Shown: positions 44,495 through 51,629 of the stretch, in pieces
Layout of the letters: every line of letters starts with the position of its first letter
How positions within the stretch are numbered: position 1 is the stretch's first letter
Source of the DNA: Aquamicrobium aerolatum DSM 21857
GTDB lineage: Bacteria; Pseudomonadota; Alphaproteobacteria; Rhizobiales; Rhizobiaceae
Length of the DNA: 64,000 bases
Assembly (NCBI RefSeq): GCF_900113935.1
Contig: NZ_FORF01000004.1
Location: forward strand, 124,001 to 188,000
Direction: 5' to 3'
Made by a program: the position numbers and the translations under genes
Notes under the pieces: model-generated
What the model saw: the letters and a program-made list of their open reading frames with translations, nothing else
Database searches by the model: none
Told to the model about the DNA's origin: nothing

Positions 44495-45343
44495 TCAGCC
44501 GCGTAGTTCTTCCAGCTTCGCGCGGATTTCAAGCAGATCGCGCCAGACCAGCTTCTTGTGTGCCGGATTGCGCAGCAGATAGAGCGGGTGCAGCGTCGGC
44601 ATCGTCGGTATTTCTGCGCCCGAGGCGGTGCGGTGCACCTTCCATGTGCCGCGCAGCCGCAACACCGCGTCATTGGCGTCGAGCAAAACCTTTGCGGGTG
44701 GGCCGCCGAGCGTGACCAGAACCTTTGGATTGACCAGTTCAATTTGCCGCTCGATGAACGGACGGCAGATTTCGGTTTCAAGCGCTGTTGGCGCGCGATT
44801 GCCGGGCGGACGCCAGGAAACCACATTCGCAATGTAAGCGCCTTCGCTGCGATCGATGCCGATTGCCGCCAGCATGCGGTCAAGCAGGCTGCCGGTGCGA
44901 CCGGCAAACGGGATGCCTTCGATGTCCTCGTCTCGTCCCGGCGCCTCGCCGACGAGCATCAGATCGGCTGCCGCGTTTCCGTCGCCGAAAACCAGTTGCT
45001 TGGCGGTGAATTTGAGATTGCAGCCGTCGAAACCGGCAAGAATTTCCCGAAGTTCGTCCAGCGACTGCGCTTTGCTCGCCAGTTCGCGGGCACGGGCCGC
45101 CTGCGCATCGTCAGGCACTGACATGGCCGCAGCGGGGCGCGCTGGTTCCGGGGCGCGGGCAGGTTGCTGGCGTGGAAGTTCGCGCGCTGGCGACGCAGTC
45201 CGCGCGAGCTGGGTGGCCGCCACTTCAGCAATGCGATCGACAGGCGCGTCCAGCAGCGCTTCATCCACGCCTGCATCTGCGTAAAACAGCAGCAGTTCAC
45301 GCAGATATGCCGGATCGAGAGGGGGTGGGGCTGAAATTTCCAT
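44495..45343 (-). CDS. Uracil-DNA glycosylase, family 4 (Fe-S type)
   Basis: A 282-residue glycosylase that removes uracil from DNA. The catalytic core has GEAPGRDEDIEGIPFAGRTGSLLDRML, NVVSWRPPGNRAP, LVTLGGPPAKVLL and the C-terminal TLHPLYLLRNP. Cysteines at GCNLK and ICRPF are placed like two of the 4Fe-4S ligands of family-4 UDGs; the other ligands were not clearly located. The first 80 residues are an Ala/Pro-rich extension. A role in base-excision repair fits the family. ATG 45343. Confidence 0.87.
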   Translation of the reverse strand: MEISAPPPLDPAYLRELLLFYADAGVDEALLDAPVDRIAEVAATQLARTASPARELPRQQPARAPEPARPAAAMSVPDDAQAARARELASKAQSLDELREILAGFDGCNLKFTAKQLVFGDGNAAADLMLVGEAPGRDEDIEGIPFAGRTGSLLDRMLAAIGIDRSEGAYIANVVSWRPPGNRAPTALETEICRPFIERQIELVNPKVLVTLGGPPAKVLLDANDAVLRLRGTWKVHRTASGAEIPTMPTLHPLYLLRNPAHKKLVWRDLLEIRAKLEELRG

Positions 45344-45496
45344 GTCCTATTGTCGCTTGTCGGCACAGCCGGGGCAAGGAGCCAGTCGCCAAATTCCACT
45401 TCCGGTGGAAAATGGCGCAGGCTCAGAGCGACGATGGCTGAAGCGCTGCACGCGCCTTGAACGTAACGCCAGACAACTGCAATCGACAGACTTTAA

Positions 45497-45512
45497 TTGA
45501 CGTTTACGTAAG
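45497..45512. promoter_or_regulatory. TTGACGTTT-type regulatory site upstream of ETF-QO gene
   Basis: TTGACGTTTACGTAAG shares the left half with the site at 30845 and contains the self-complementary octamer TTACGTAA. It lies about 140 bases upstream of the ETF-QO start, in a 308-base gap that otherwise shows no gene. Confidence 0.45.
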
Positions 45513-45651
45513 ATGAATATATTTTGCTTGGAATCCCCCACCTTCATGGACGTAAAGCGCATTCGAGCCTGTACCGTTTCGGCGAAACATGCATTAAGAG
45601 CGCTGGGATAGTAAGACTTTGAGTGCCGACGGGCGGACGCGGAGGTTTTCG

Positions 45652-47331
45652 ATGAGCGATGTAGAACGCGAGAGCATGGAATTCGACGTTGTAATCGTGG
45701 GGGCTGGCCCGGCAGGGCTGTCTGCAGCGATCCGTCTGAAGCAGGTCAACCCGGACCTCTCCGTTGTCGTGCTCGAGAAGGGTGCGGAAGTTGGTGCCCA
45801 CATCCTGTCGGGCGCTGTCGTTGATCCGGTTGGGATCGACCGGTTGCTGCCGGAATGGCGCGAGGAAAGCGACCATCCGTTCAAGACGCCTGTCACGGAT
45901 GACCACTTCATGCTGCTCGGGCCTGCCGGTGCGTTGCGCATTCCGAATTTCCTGATGCCGCCGCTGATGAACAATCATGGCAACTACATCGTCTCGCTGG
46001 GCAATGTCTGTCGCTGGCTCGCCGGCCATGCCGAGGCGCTTGGCGTGGAGATTTACCCAGGCTTTGCCGCCGCCGATGTGCTGTACAACGATGCGGGCGC
46101 GGCAATCGGTGTCGTCACAGGCGATATGGGTGTCGAGCGCGACGGCTCGCACGGTCCGAACTATGCTCCGGGCATGGCGCTTCTGGGCAAATATGTCCTG
46201 ATCGGCGAGGGCGTGCGCGGTTCGCTGGCCAAGCAGCTGATTTCGAAGTTCTCGCTGGGCGAGGGGCGCGAGCCGCAGAAATTCGGCATCGGCCTGAAAG
46301 AGCTTTGGCAGGTCAAGCCCGAGAACCACAAGCCAGGCCTCGTGCAGCATTCGTTCGGCTGGCCGCTGGGCGGCGCGACCGGTGGCGGCTCGTTCCTCTA
46401 TCACCTTGAAGACAATCAGGTTGCGGTCGGCTTCGTCGTTCACCTCAACTACAAGAATCCCTACCTCGCACCGTTCGAGGAATTCCAGCGTTTCAAGACG
46501 CATCCGTCCGTCAGCCCCACTTTCGAGGGCGCCAAGCGGATTTCCTACGGCGCACGCGCGATCACTGAGGGCGGCTTCCAGTCGGTGCCGAAGCTGTCCT
46601 TCCCCGGCGGCGTGCTGATGGGCTGCTCGGCTGGCCTCGTCAACGTTCCGCGCATCAAGGGCTCGCACAATGCGGTTCTGTCAGGAATGATGGCCGCCGA
46701 GCACGTCGCGCAGGCGATCTCGGAAGGTCGTCAGCATGACGAACTGGTCGGCTACGAGAACGAGTGGCGCGCAAGCGATATCGGCAAGGATCTGAAGAAG
46801 GTCCGCAACGTCAAGCCGCTGTGGTCGAAGCTTGGTCTGTGGCTGGGCGTTGGCCTGGGCGGTCTCGACATGTGGCTGAACACGCTGTTCGGAGCCTCGC
46901 CATTCGGCACCATGAAGCATGGCAAGACCGACGCTGCCTCGCTCGAACCGGCTTCAAAGCACAAGAAGATCGATTATCCCAAGCCAGACGGCGTCCTGAC
47001 TTTCGACCGTCTGTCCTCGGTGTTCCTGTCGAACACCAACCACGAAGAGGACCAGCCGATCCATCTTCACGTCAAGGACATGGAGTTGCAGAAGCGTTCG
47101 GAACACGACGTGTTTGCCGGTCCTTCCACGCGCTATTGCCCGGCGGGCGTATATGAATGGGTCGACGCCGACGGCAACGCCGCTGCCGACCGCATGGGCA
47201 TCGACGTCAAGTTCGTGATCAACGCGCAGAATTGCGTTCACTGCAAGACCTGCGACATCAAGGATCCGAACCAGAACATCAACTGGGTTCCGCCACAGGG
47301 TGGCGAAGGCCCGGTCTACCCGAACATGTAA
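45652..47331 (+). CDS. Electron-transfer flavoprotein-ubiquinone oxidoreductase
   Basis: Inner-membrane flavoprotein that passes electrons from acyl-CoA dehydrogenases via ETF to ubiquinone; 559 residues. FAD site GAGPAG at 17-22, membrane-associated helices in the middle, and a C-terminal 4Fe-4S cluster at C496, C528, C531, C534 (RYCPAGVYEW; CVHCKTCDIKDP). ATG 45652 follows GGAGG with a TTTTCG spacer; the ORF could extend to 45619. It would serve the isovaleryl-CoA dehydrogenase encoded at 58 kb. Confidence 0.95.
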   Translation: MSDVERESMEFDVVIVGAGPAGLSAAIRLKQVNPDLSVVVLEKGAEVGAHILSGAVVDPVGIDRLLPEWREESDHPFKTPVTDDHFMLLGPAGALRIPNFLMPPLMNNHGNYIVSLGNVCRWLAGHAEALGVEIYPGFAAADVLYNDAGAAIGVVTGDMGVERDGSHGPNYAPGMALLGKYVLIGEGVRGSLAKQLISKFSLGEGREPQKFGIGLKELWQVKPENHKPGLVQHSFGWPLGGATGGGSFLYHLEDNQVAVGFVVHLNYKNPYLAPFEEFQRFKTHPSVSPTFEGAKRISYGARAITEGGFQSVPKLSFPGGVLMGCSAGLVNVPRIKGSHNAVLSGMMAAEHVAQAISEGRQHDELVGYENEWRASDIGKDLKKVRNVKPLWSKLGLWLGVGLGGLDMWLNTLFGASPFGTMKHGKTDAASLEPASKHKKIDYPKPDGVLTFDRLSSVFLSNTNHEEDQPIHLHVKDMELQKRSEHDVFAGPSTRYCPAGVYEWVDADGNAAADRMGIDVKFVINAQNCVHCKTCDIKDPNQNINWVPPQGGEGPVYPNM

Positions 47332-47341
47332 GCTGGAAATG

Positions 47342-47370
47342 CAGCCTGACGGACCATATTCGTCAGGCTG
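47342..47370. terminator. Hairpin terminator between ETF-QO gene and EEP gene
   Basis: CAGCCTGACG (47342-47351) and CGTCAGGCTG (47361-47370) form a perfect 10-bp stem. Lies between the convergent ends at 47331 and 47378; no clear U-tract. Confidence 0.6.
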
Positions 47371-47377
47371 TCGCCGG

Positions 47378-48400
47378 TCACTGAAGCGCGACGCTCAGGA
47401 CTGGTTGCTGCTCTTCCACAGGGCGCAGTCCGAATTCCATCAGAACCGGCAGATGATCCGAACTTCCGCCGGTGAGCGTGCGAGCGCTCAGCGGGACGAT
47501 CCGTCCCTTCGTCATCACATTGTCGATGGGCAGGCCGATCAGCGGTCGAAGACGGTCGGGCAGCATCGCGGTGAGCCATGTTGGCCCGAGGCCGCGAATG
47601 ATTGTCGCGTTCAGCCCCGCCTCGACCTTGCGTGCGGTGTTGCTCCACGGAACGGCATTGAGATCACCCGCAAACAGCGCTGTTTCCCCGACTTTCTGAA
47701 GCATGGGGAGCACGGTTTTTATCTGCCAGTTTTGATCGAACGGCCATGGCCAGCCAAGGTGCAGCGTCGCGACATCGACATTTTGCCCGCCAAGATCCAC
47801 AACTGCATGGGCAAACGACCCACGGTCACCGCAAATCGGCGCGATGCCGTGCGCAAATGGGCGTCGCGAGAAGATGGCGACGCCGCCTATCTCGGCGTGT
47901 CGAGGACAAACGACGCTATAAGGATAGACGCCGCGCAGCACTTCCAGTTGGGTGCGCCAATGGTCCGACACTTCATTGAATGTCATGACGTCTGGCCGGT
48001 ATTGCCCGATCAGCGAGAGGATCGCCTCAGGACGCGCATTGTCGAAACGCAGATTTGCGTGAAACAGGCGGTAGACCGCGCCCGTCGTCTCCCCCTCGCG
48101 TCCAGCACTGTCTGATGCGTTGGCGCTCGGCAGGGGCGAGAGCCAGGGCAGGCCGGTGGTGCTGATGAGGGAGGATACGGCCAGCAGGGCTGCAAATGCT
48201 GCTTCCGGCCAGAACCGCAATAGCATCAGCACCGGAACTGCGATCAGGAGCAGGGCTGCCAGATGAATACGAAAGTGTGAAAATGCATCAAATGCCGGAT
48301 GTATCCAGCCCAGATAGCCAAAGGACAGAGCCCCGGCAACGCCGAGAACTGCGCACAAGACAAGCAGTCTGAATATCAGAAAAACGGAAATCTGGGTCAT
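47378..48400 (-). CDS. Membrane-anchored endonuclease/exonuclease/phosphatase-family protein
   Basis: A 340-residue protein with three N-terminal helices (about 5-25, 35-60, 62-80) and a C-terminal EEP-fold domain: FHANLRFDN, DVMTFNEVSD, GVAIFSRRPF, VATLHLGWPW, LFAGDLNAVPWS and SSDHLPV, which carry the Asn, Glu, His and Asp of the DNase I-like catalytic site. Families with this layout (YafD-like) include phosphatases and nucleases; the substrate is unknown. Followed upstream by AMP nucleosidase on the same strand. Confidence 0.85.
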   Translation of the reverse strand: MTQISVFLIFRLLVLCAVLGVAGALSFGYLGWIHPAFDAFSHFRIHLAALLLIAVPVLMLLRFWPEAAFAALLAVSSLISTTGLPWLSPLPSANASDSAGREGETTGAVYRLFHANLRFDNARPEAILSLIGQYRPDVMTFNEVSDHWRTQLEVLRGVYPYSVVCPRHAEIGGVAIFSRRPFAHGIAPICGDRGSFAHAVVDLGGQNVDVATLHLGWPWPFDQNWQIKTVLPMLQKVGETALFAGDLNAVPWSNTARKVEAGLNATIIRGLGPTWLTAMLPDRLRPLIGLPIDNVMTKGRIVPLSARTLTGGSSDHLPVLMEFGLRPVEEQQPVLSVALQ

Positions 48401-48500
48401 CGGCGCACCACCTGAACGAAAATTGGGGCGCAGCTATGGCCGCCCGCAGACCGCGGCTGCACGATCAATGCAGCCAATGCGATCTGCCTTGTACGTTGCG

Positions 48501-50003
48501 TCAGAGGAATGCCGTTTCTGAAAAGCTGCGAAGCTTGCGTGAGTGCAACCGCTCCGATGGCATCTCCGCGAGTTTCTCCAGAGCGCGGATGCCGATCGAC
48601 AAATGCTGCGCGACCTGCCGCTTGTAGAAATCCGTCGCCATCCCCGGAAGCTTCAACTCGCCATGCAGCGGCTTGTCGGAGACACACAGCAGCGTGCCAT
48701 AGGGGACGCGGAAGCGGAAACCGTTCGCGGCAATCGTCGCCGACTCCATGTCGAGCGCAATGGCGCGCGATTGGGACAGGCGCTGCACCGGGCCACGCTG
48801 GTCACGCAGTTCCCAGTTGCGATTGTCGATCGTAGCCACTGTACCGGTGCGCATGATCCGCTTGAGGTCGTAGCCCTCAAGCCCCGTCACTTCCTCGACG
48901 GCGTCTTCAAGAGCGACCTGCACTTCAGCCAGCGCCGGAATCGGCACCCAGACCGGAAGGTCGTCGTCGAGCACGTGATCTTCCCGCACATAGGCATGCG
49001 CCAGCACATAGTCGCCCAGCGCCTGGCTGTTGCGCAGCCCGGCGCAGTGGCCCAGCATCAGCCAGGCATGCGGGCGCAGCACTGCGATGTGGTCAGTGAT
49101 CGTCTTGGCGTTGGACGGGCCAACGCCGATATTGACCATCGTGATGCCGGCATGGCCCGGCTTGCACAAATGGTAGGCTGGCATCTGCGGCATGCGCGTC
49201 AGCATCGCGCCTTCGTGCGGCTGGCTTTCTCCGGCTTTCGTCACCAGATTGCCCGGCTCGACAAAGCAGTCGTAGCCACCGCCGCCATCGGCCATCAGCT
49301 TGCGCGCATAGTCGCAGAACTCGTCGATGTAGAACTGATAGTTCGTGAACAACACGAAGTTCTGGAACGAGGACGGGCTGGTGGCTGTGTAGTGCGTCAA
49401 CCGGTGCAGCGAATAGTCGACCCGCTGTGCGGTGAACGGCGCCAGTGGCGAGGGTTCTCCAGCTGCCGGTTCGTGCGTTCCGTTGGCGATATGGTCATCG
49501 GTGTTGTTGAGGTCCGGGACATCGAACAGATCGCGCAGCGGACGCATGATCTGATCGGCAACGGACGCCTTCACGTGGGTTCCTTCAAGAAACGCGAAGT
49601 GCAGCGGAATTGGCGTTTCGGATTCGCCGACGGTGACCGGAACCCCGTGGTTCTTCATCAGCAGGCGAAGCTGCTCGACGAGATAGCTGTCAAACAGGTC
49701 CGGGCGCGTGATGGTCGTGGTGTAGTGGCCAGGTTCGACGACGTGGCCATAGGCAAGTCGCGTGTCGACGCGCGTATAGGAAGTCGTGGTGAGGCCGACT
49801 TCGGGGTAGAACGCGCGGAAGCGCTGGTTCTCGTCGTTGCCGCCGGACAGCTGATCGAATGAATTCCGCAAGAATTCGGTATTGCGCTCATACAGCGCCC
49901 TCAGCGCGTCAACTGCCTTGCGCGCGTCGGTAAAACTCTGTCGGGCGTAGGGCTCCGGCGTCGAGACTGATTCAATCGGATGAGGATAGATTCGCTTTTC
50001 CAT
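48501..50003 (-). CDS. amn: AMP nucleosidase
   Basis: Cleaves AMP to adenine and ribose 5-phosphate, controlling AMP level in the cytoplasm. The 500-residue protein matches Amn: N-terminal regulatory/AMP-binding part with RPLRDLFDVPDLNNTDD, and a C-terminal purine-phosphorylase-like catalytic domain with TMVNIGVGPSNAKTITDHIAVLRPHAWLMLGHCAGLR, IALDMESATIAANGFRFRVPYG and PLHGELKLPG. No ribosome-binding site is seen; a perfect TATAAT lies five bases upstream of the ATG, suggesting a leaderless transcript. Confidence 0.94.
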   Translation of the reverse strand: MEKRIYPHPIESVSTPEPYARQSFTDARKAVDALRALYERNTEFLRNSFDQLSGGNDENQRFRAFYPEVGLTTTSYTRVDTRLAYGHVVEPGHYTTTITRPDLFDSYLVEQLRLLMKNHGVPVTVGESETPIPLHFAFLEGTHVKASVADQIMRPLRDLFDVPDLNNTDDHIANGTHEPAAGEPSPLAPFTAQRVDYSLHRLTHYTATSPSSFQNFVLFTNYQFYIDEFCDYARKLMADGGGGYDCFVEPGNLVTKAGESQPHEGAMLTRMPQMPAYHLCKPGHAGITMVNIGVGPSNAKTITDHIAVLRPHAWLMLGHCAGLRNSQALGDYVLAHAYVREDHVLDDDLPVWVPIPALAEVQVALEDAVEEVTGLEGYDLKRIMRTGTVATIDNRNWELRDQRGPVQRLSQSRAIALDMESATIAANGFRFRVPYGTLLCVSDKPLHGELKLPGMATDFYKRQVAQHLSIGIRALEKLAEMPSERLHSRKLRSFSETAFL

Positions 50004-50008
50004 GACCC

Positions 50009-50037
50009 ATTATAGGCACAGCCCCGTGACGTTTCGA
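50009..50037 (-). promoter_or_regulatory. Candidate leaderless promoter of amn
   Basis: On the minus strand TCGAAA (50037-50032), 17 bases, TATAAT (50014-50009). The amn ATG begins at 50003, so a start six or seven bases after the -10 box would fall on the start codon. Confidence 0.5.
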
Positions 50038-50079
50038 GGGGGACTTCCGCCAAAACAACAGTGCTGGTTAAGTCCGTAC

Positions 50080-50247
50080 TCAGCGGGGGCAGCCGATGGC
50101 GCCGCCTGAATCGCACAGGCTGAAAATCGTCGACGACGCATTCATGTAGGGATGCGGATAGCGGCTCTTTTCGGCAACCAGCATGGCAAGGCTCATGCCG
50201 AACAAGGCGACCAGCAGACAGACGATTGTGAAACGACGAGCAAGCAT
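50080..50247 (-). CDS. Small membrane-anchored peptide, unknown function
   Basis: A 55-residue ORF: MLARRFTIVCLLVALFGMSLAML then a polar tail with two cysteines (SLCDSGGAIGCPR). A basic N-terminus plus one 17-residue hydrophobic helix suggests membrane insertion or a cleaved signal with a possible C-C disulfide in the periplasm. ATG 50247 follows GAGGGGAATGAAAA, a good ribosome site. It is upstream of amn on the same strand, and no homologue was recognised. Real coding is likely; function unknown. Confidence 0.6.
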   Translation of the reverse strand: MLARRFTIVCLLVALFGMSLAMLVAEKSRYPHPYMNASSTIFSLCDSGGAIGCPR

Positions 50248-50337
50248 TTTTCATTCCCCTCGATGATGAGAGGAATATGCCAGCCACCGGCTGAACCCGT
50301 CCTGAGACGGATGTTCATCTTCGGTTCAAGAACCTTA

Positions 50338-50430
50338 ACGCATGTCTTCCGACAGGGGACCGGTTTCGGGAGACATGGGCGAAACGTTATGTGTGTGAAG
50401 CAACCCCGGTGCAACGCGACACGCCTCAAC
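50338..50430 (+). repeat. RIME-like palindromic element, copy C (decayed)
   Basis: CATGTCTTCCGACAGGGGAC (50341-50360) then CGGTTTCGGG and, later, GTGTGTGAAGC and GCAACGCGACACGC. Same order as copies A and B, with a weakened right hairpin. Between the small membrane peptide and the DUF2147 gene. Confidence 0.7.
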
Positions 50431-50451
50431 GCGAAATGGCCCCTCAAACGA

Positions 50452-50481
50452 CGATGGGCCCGCATCGTTGCGAGCCCATCG
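50452..50481 (-). terminator. Hairpin downstream of the DUF2147 gene
   Basis: CGATGGGC (50452-50459) and GCCCATCG (50474-50481), 8-bp perfect stem with a 14-base loop. On the minus strand it comes after the DUF2147 stop at 50509; weak T run. Confidence 0.55.
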
Positions 50482-50508
50482 AGACTTCCGTTGCCCGTCA
50501 GTTCAGCT

Positions 50509-50853
50509 TTACTGGCGCTTCCAGTTCTGCGTCTTGCAGAACACCACAGCGACGCAGCCCTGCATGGCAAGGGCGTTGCCCTTGATCGTGGCATTGCCCG
50601 AATAGGTCTTGTCGTCGGCCGGGTCGGTAATCGTCCCCTTGTACTTGCCGCTGCCGTTGGCCTTCATTTCGCCGATGCGCTTGCCGCTGTGTTTCCCCGT
50701 CCGCAGCGTGATGGCGAAACCGCCGCCAGCCGCTGCGATTTGCGCGGTCTCGCCGCTATCGGTTTTCCAGTTGCCTTCGATCGGGTCTGCCGCCATCGCG
50801 GAGCCAGCGACGATGATGGATGTGGCAATCGCCAGTGTCAGTCTGCGAAACAT
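50509..50853 (-). CDS. DUF2147-family periplasmic protein
   Basis: A 114-residue protein with a cleavable signal peptide (MFRRLTLAIATSIIVAGSAMA-AD, about residue 21) followed by a beta-rich DUF2147 domain: IEGNWKTDSGETAQI, GKRIGEMKANGSGKYKGTITDPADDKTYSGNATI, and CVAVVFCKTQNW at the C-terminus. Family members are exported beta-barrel-like lipocalin relatives of unknown role. ATG 50853 follows GGGGAGGACTTCT. Confidence 0.85.
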   Translation of the reverse strand: MFRRLTLAIATSIIVAGSAMAADPIEGNWKTDSGETAQIAAAGGGFAITLRTGKHSGKRIGEMKANGSGKYKGTITDPADDKTYSGNATIKGNALAMQGCVAVVFCKTQNWKRQ

Positions 50854-51264
50854 AGAAGTCCTCCCCGTCCGGCCAGATCAACAGCGCGTTGCCGGATTGT
50901 TTTACGCACACGTAAGAGTAATCGACTTTCAGGCGCAGCGAAAGATGGCAGCTGCATGCGTTGAAGGGCGGATTGAGCGACCTCTCAAACACAATCCGTT
51001 TCCGGCAATTGCGGCGTGTGGTTAGCAAAGCCTTTCTCGCCGGTCTGAAAAATTTCATCGAATTTTCGTCAAAAGCCGCAGCTTTCCACGCTTCCTATCC
51101 TTAACAAATTCCGAGGTTTACCTCTTGTTTTAGTTTTGTTTTCTTCCAGTTAAGCAAGCCATTTAACGGCGGATTCAAGGCTCCCCGGCATTCTCGAGAA
51201 CAAGGACGGCAACGACCGCAACGGCCGAAAACGGCTCTCGGGATTGAAACAGGGAACAACTACA
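50854..51264. other. 411-base gap without a recognised gene
   Basis: Divergent region between the DUF2147 gene and the Sel1 gene. Contains a short inverted repeat TTACG (50902-50906) and CGTAA (50911-50915) resembling the regulatory sites at 30845 and 45497, an AT-rich stretch (51100-51160), and several GGCAACGACCGCAACGGCC-type direct repeats near 51208. No convincing ORF. Confidence 0.4.
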
Positions 51265-51522
51265 ATGGCTCGCTACGACATGCTTGAAGCCGGTATCGGC
51301 TCCACCGCCCAGGCTGAAATTCTGTTTGAACTTGGCCTGATGTACGCCACCGGACGCGACTGCGATGTTGACCTCGTCACGGCTCACAAATGGCTCAACA
51401 TTGCGGCCATCAAAGGCTCGGAGCGGGCGGCAGACATGCGCGCTGAATTGTCGGCAACGATGTCGAAGCTCGATATTGCCAGGGCATTGCGCGAAGCGCG
51501 CGAGTGGATGACCGTCCACTGA
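51265..51522 (+). CDS. Sel1-repeat protein
   Basis: An 85-residue protein with a single Sel1-like (TPR-related) repeat: ILFELGLMYATGRDCDVDLVTAHKWLNIAAIKGSERAADMRAEL. Rhizobiales carry many short Sel1 proteins of this length whose role is not established. ATG 51265 is used; MKQGTTTMARY from 51244 has no better ribosome site. Convergent with mccA. Confidence 0.8.
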   Translation: MARYDMLEAGIGSTAQAEILFELGLMYATGRDCDVDLVTAHKWLNIAAIKGSERAADMRAELSATMSKLDIARALREAREWMTVH

Positions 51523-51588
51523 AAATCAAGACAGTCACACAGGGCAGGCGCTGAACAGGCCACGCAGAGGGCCGTCAGTTTCCAGAAG

Positions 51589-51622
51589 CAAGCCGCGACG
51601 GGGAGAAACCCCGCGCGGCTTG
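51589..51622. terminator. Long bidirectional hairpin between the Sel1 gene and mccA
   Basis: CAAGCCGCG (51589-51597) pairs with CGCGGCTTG (51614-51622); the inner CGGGG/CCCCG pair continues the stem after a one-base bulge. Loop AGAAA. Serves both convergent genes. Confidence 0.75.
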
Positions 51623-51629
51623 TCTCATA

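Noticed and set aside
45544-46668. 374-residue minus-strand ORF opposite ETF-QO gene
   Set aside because: Shadow of a clear ETF-QO gene; no motifs.
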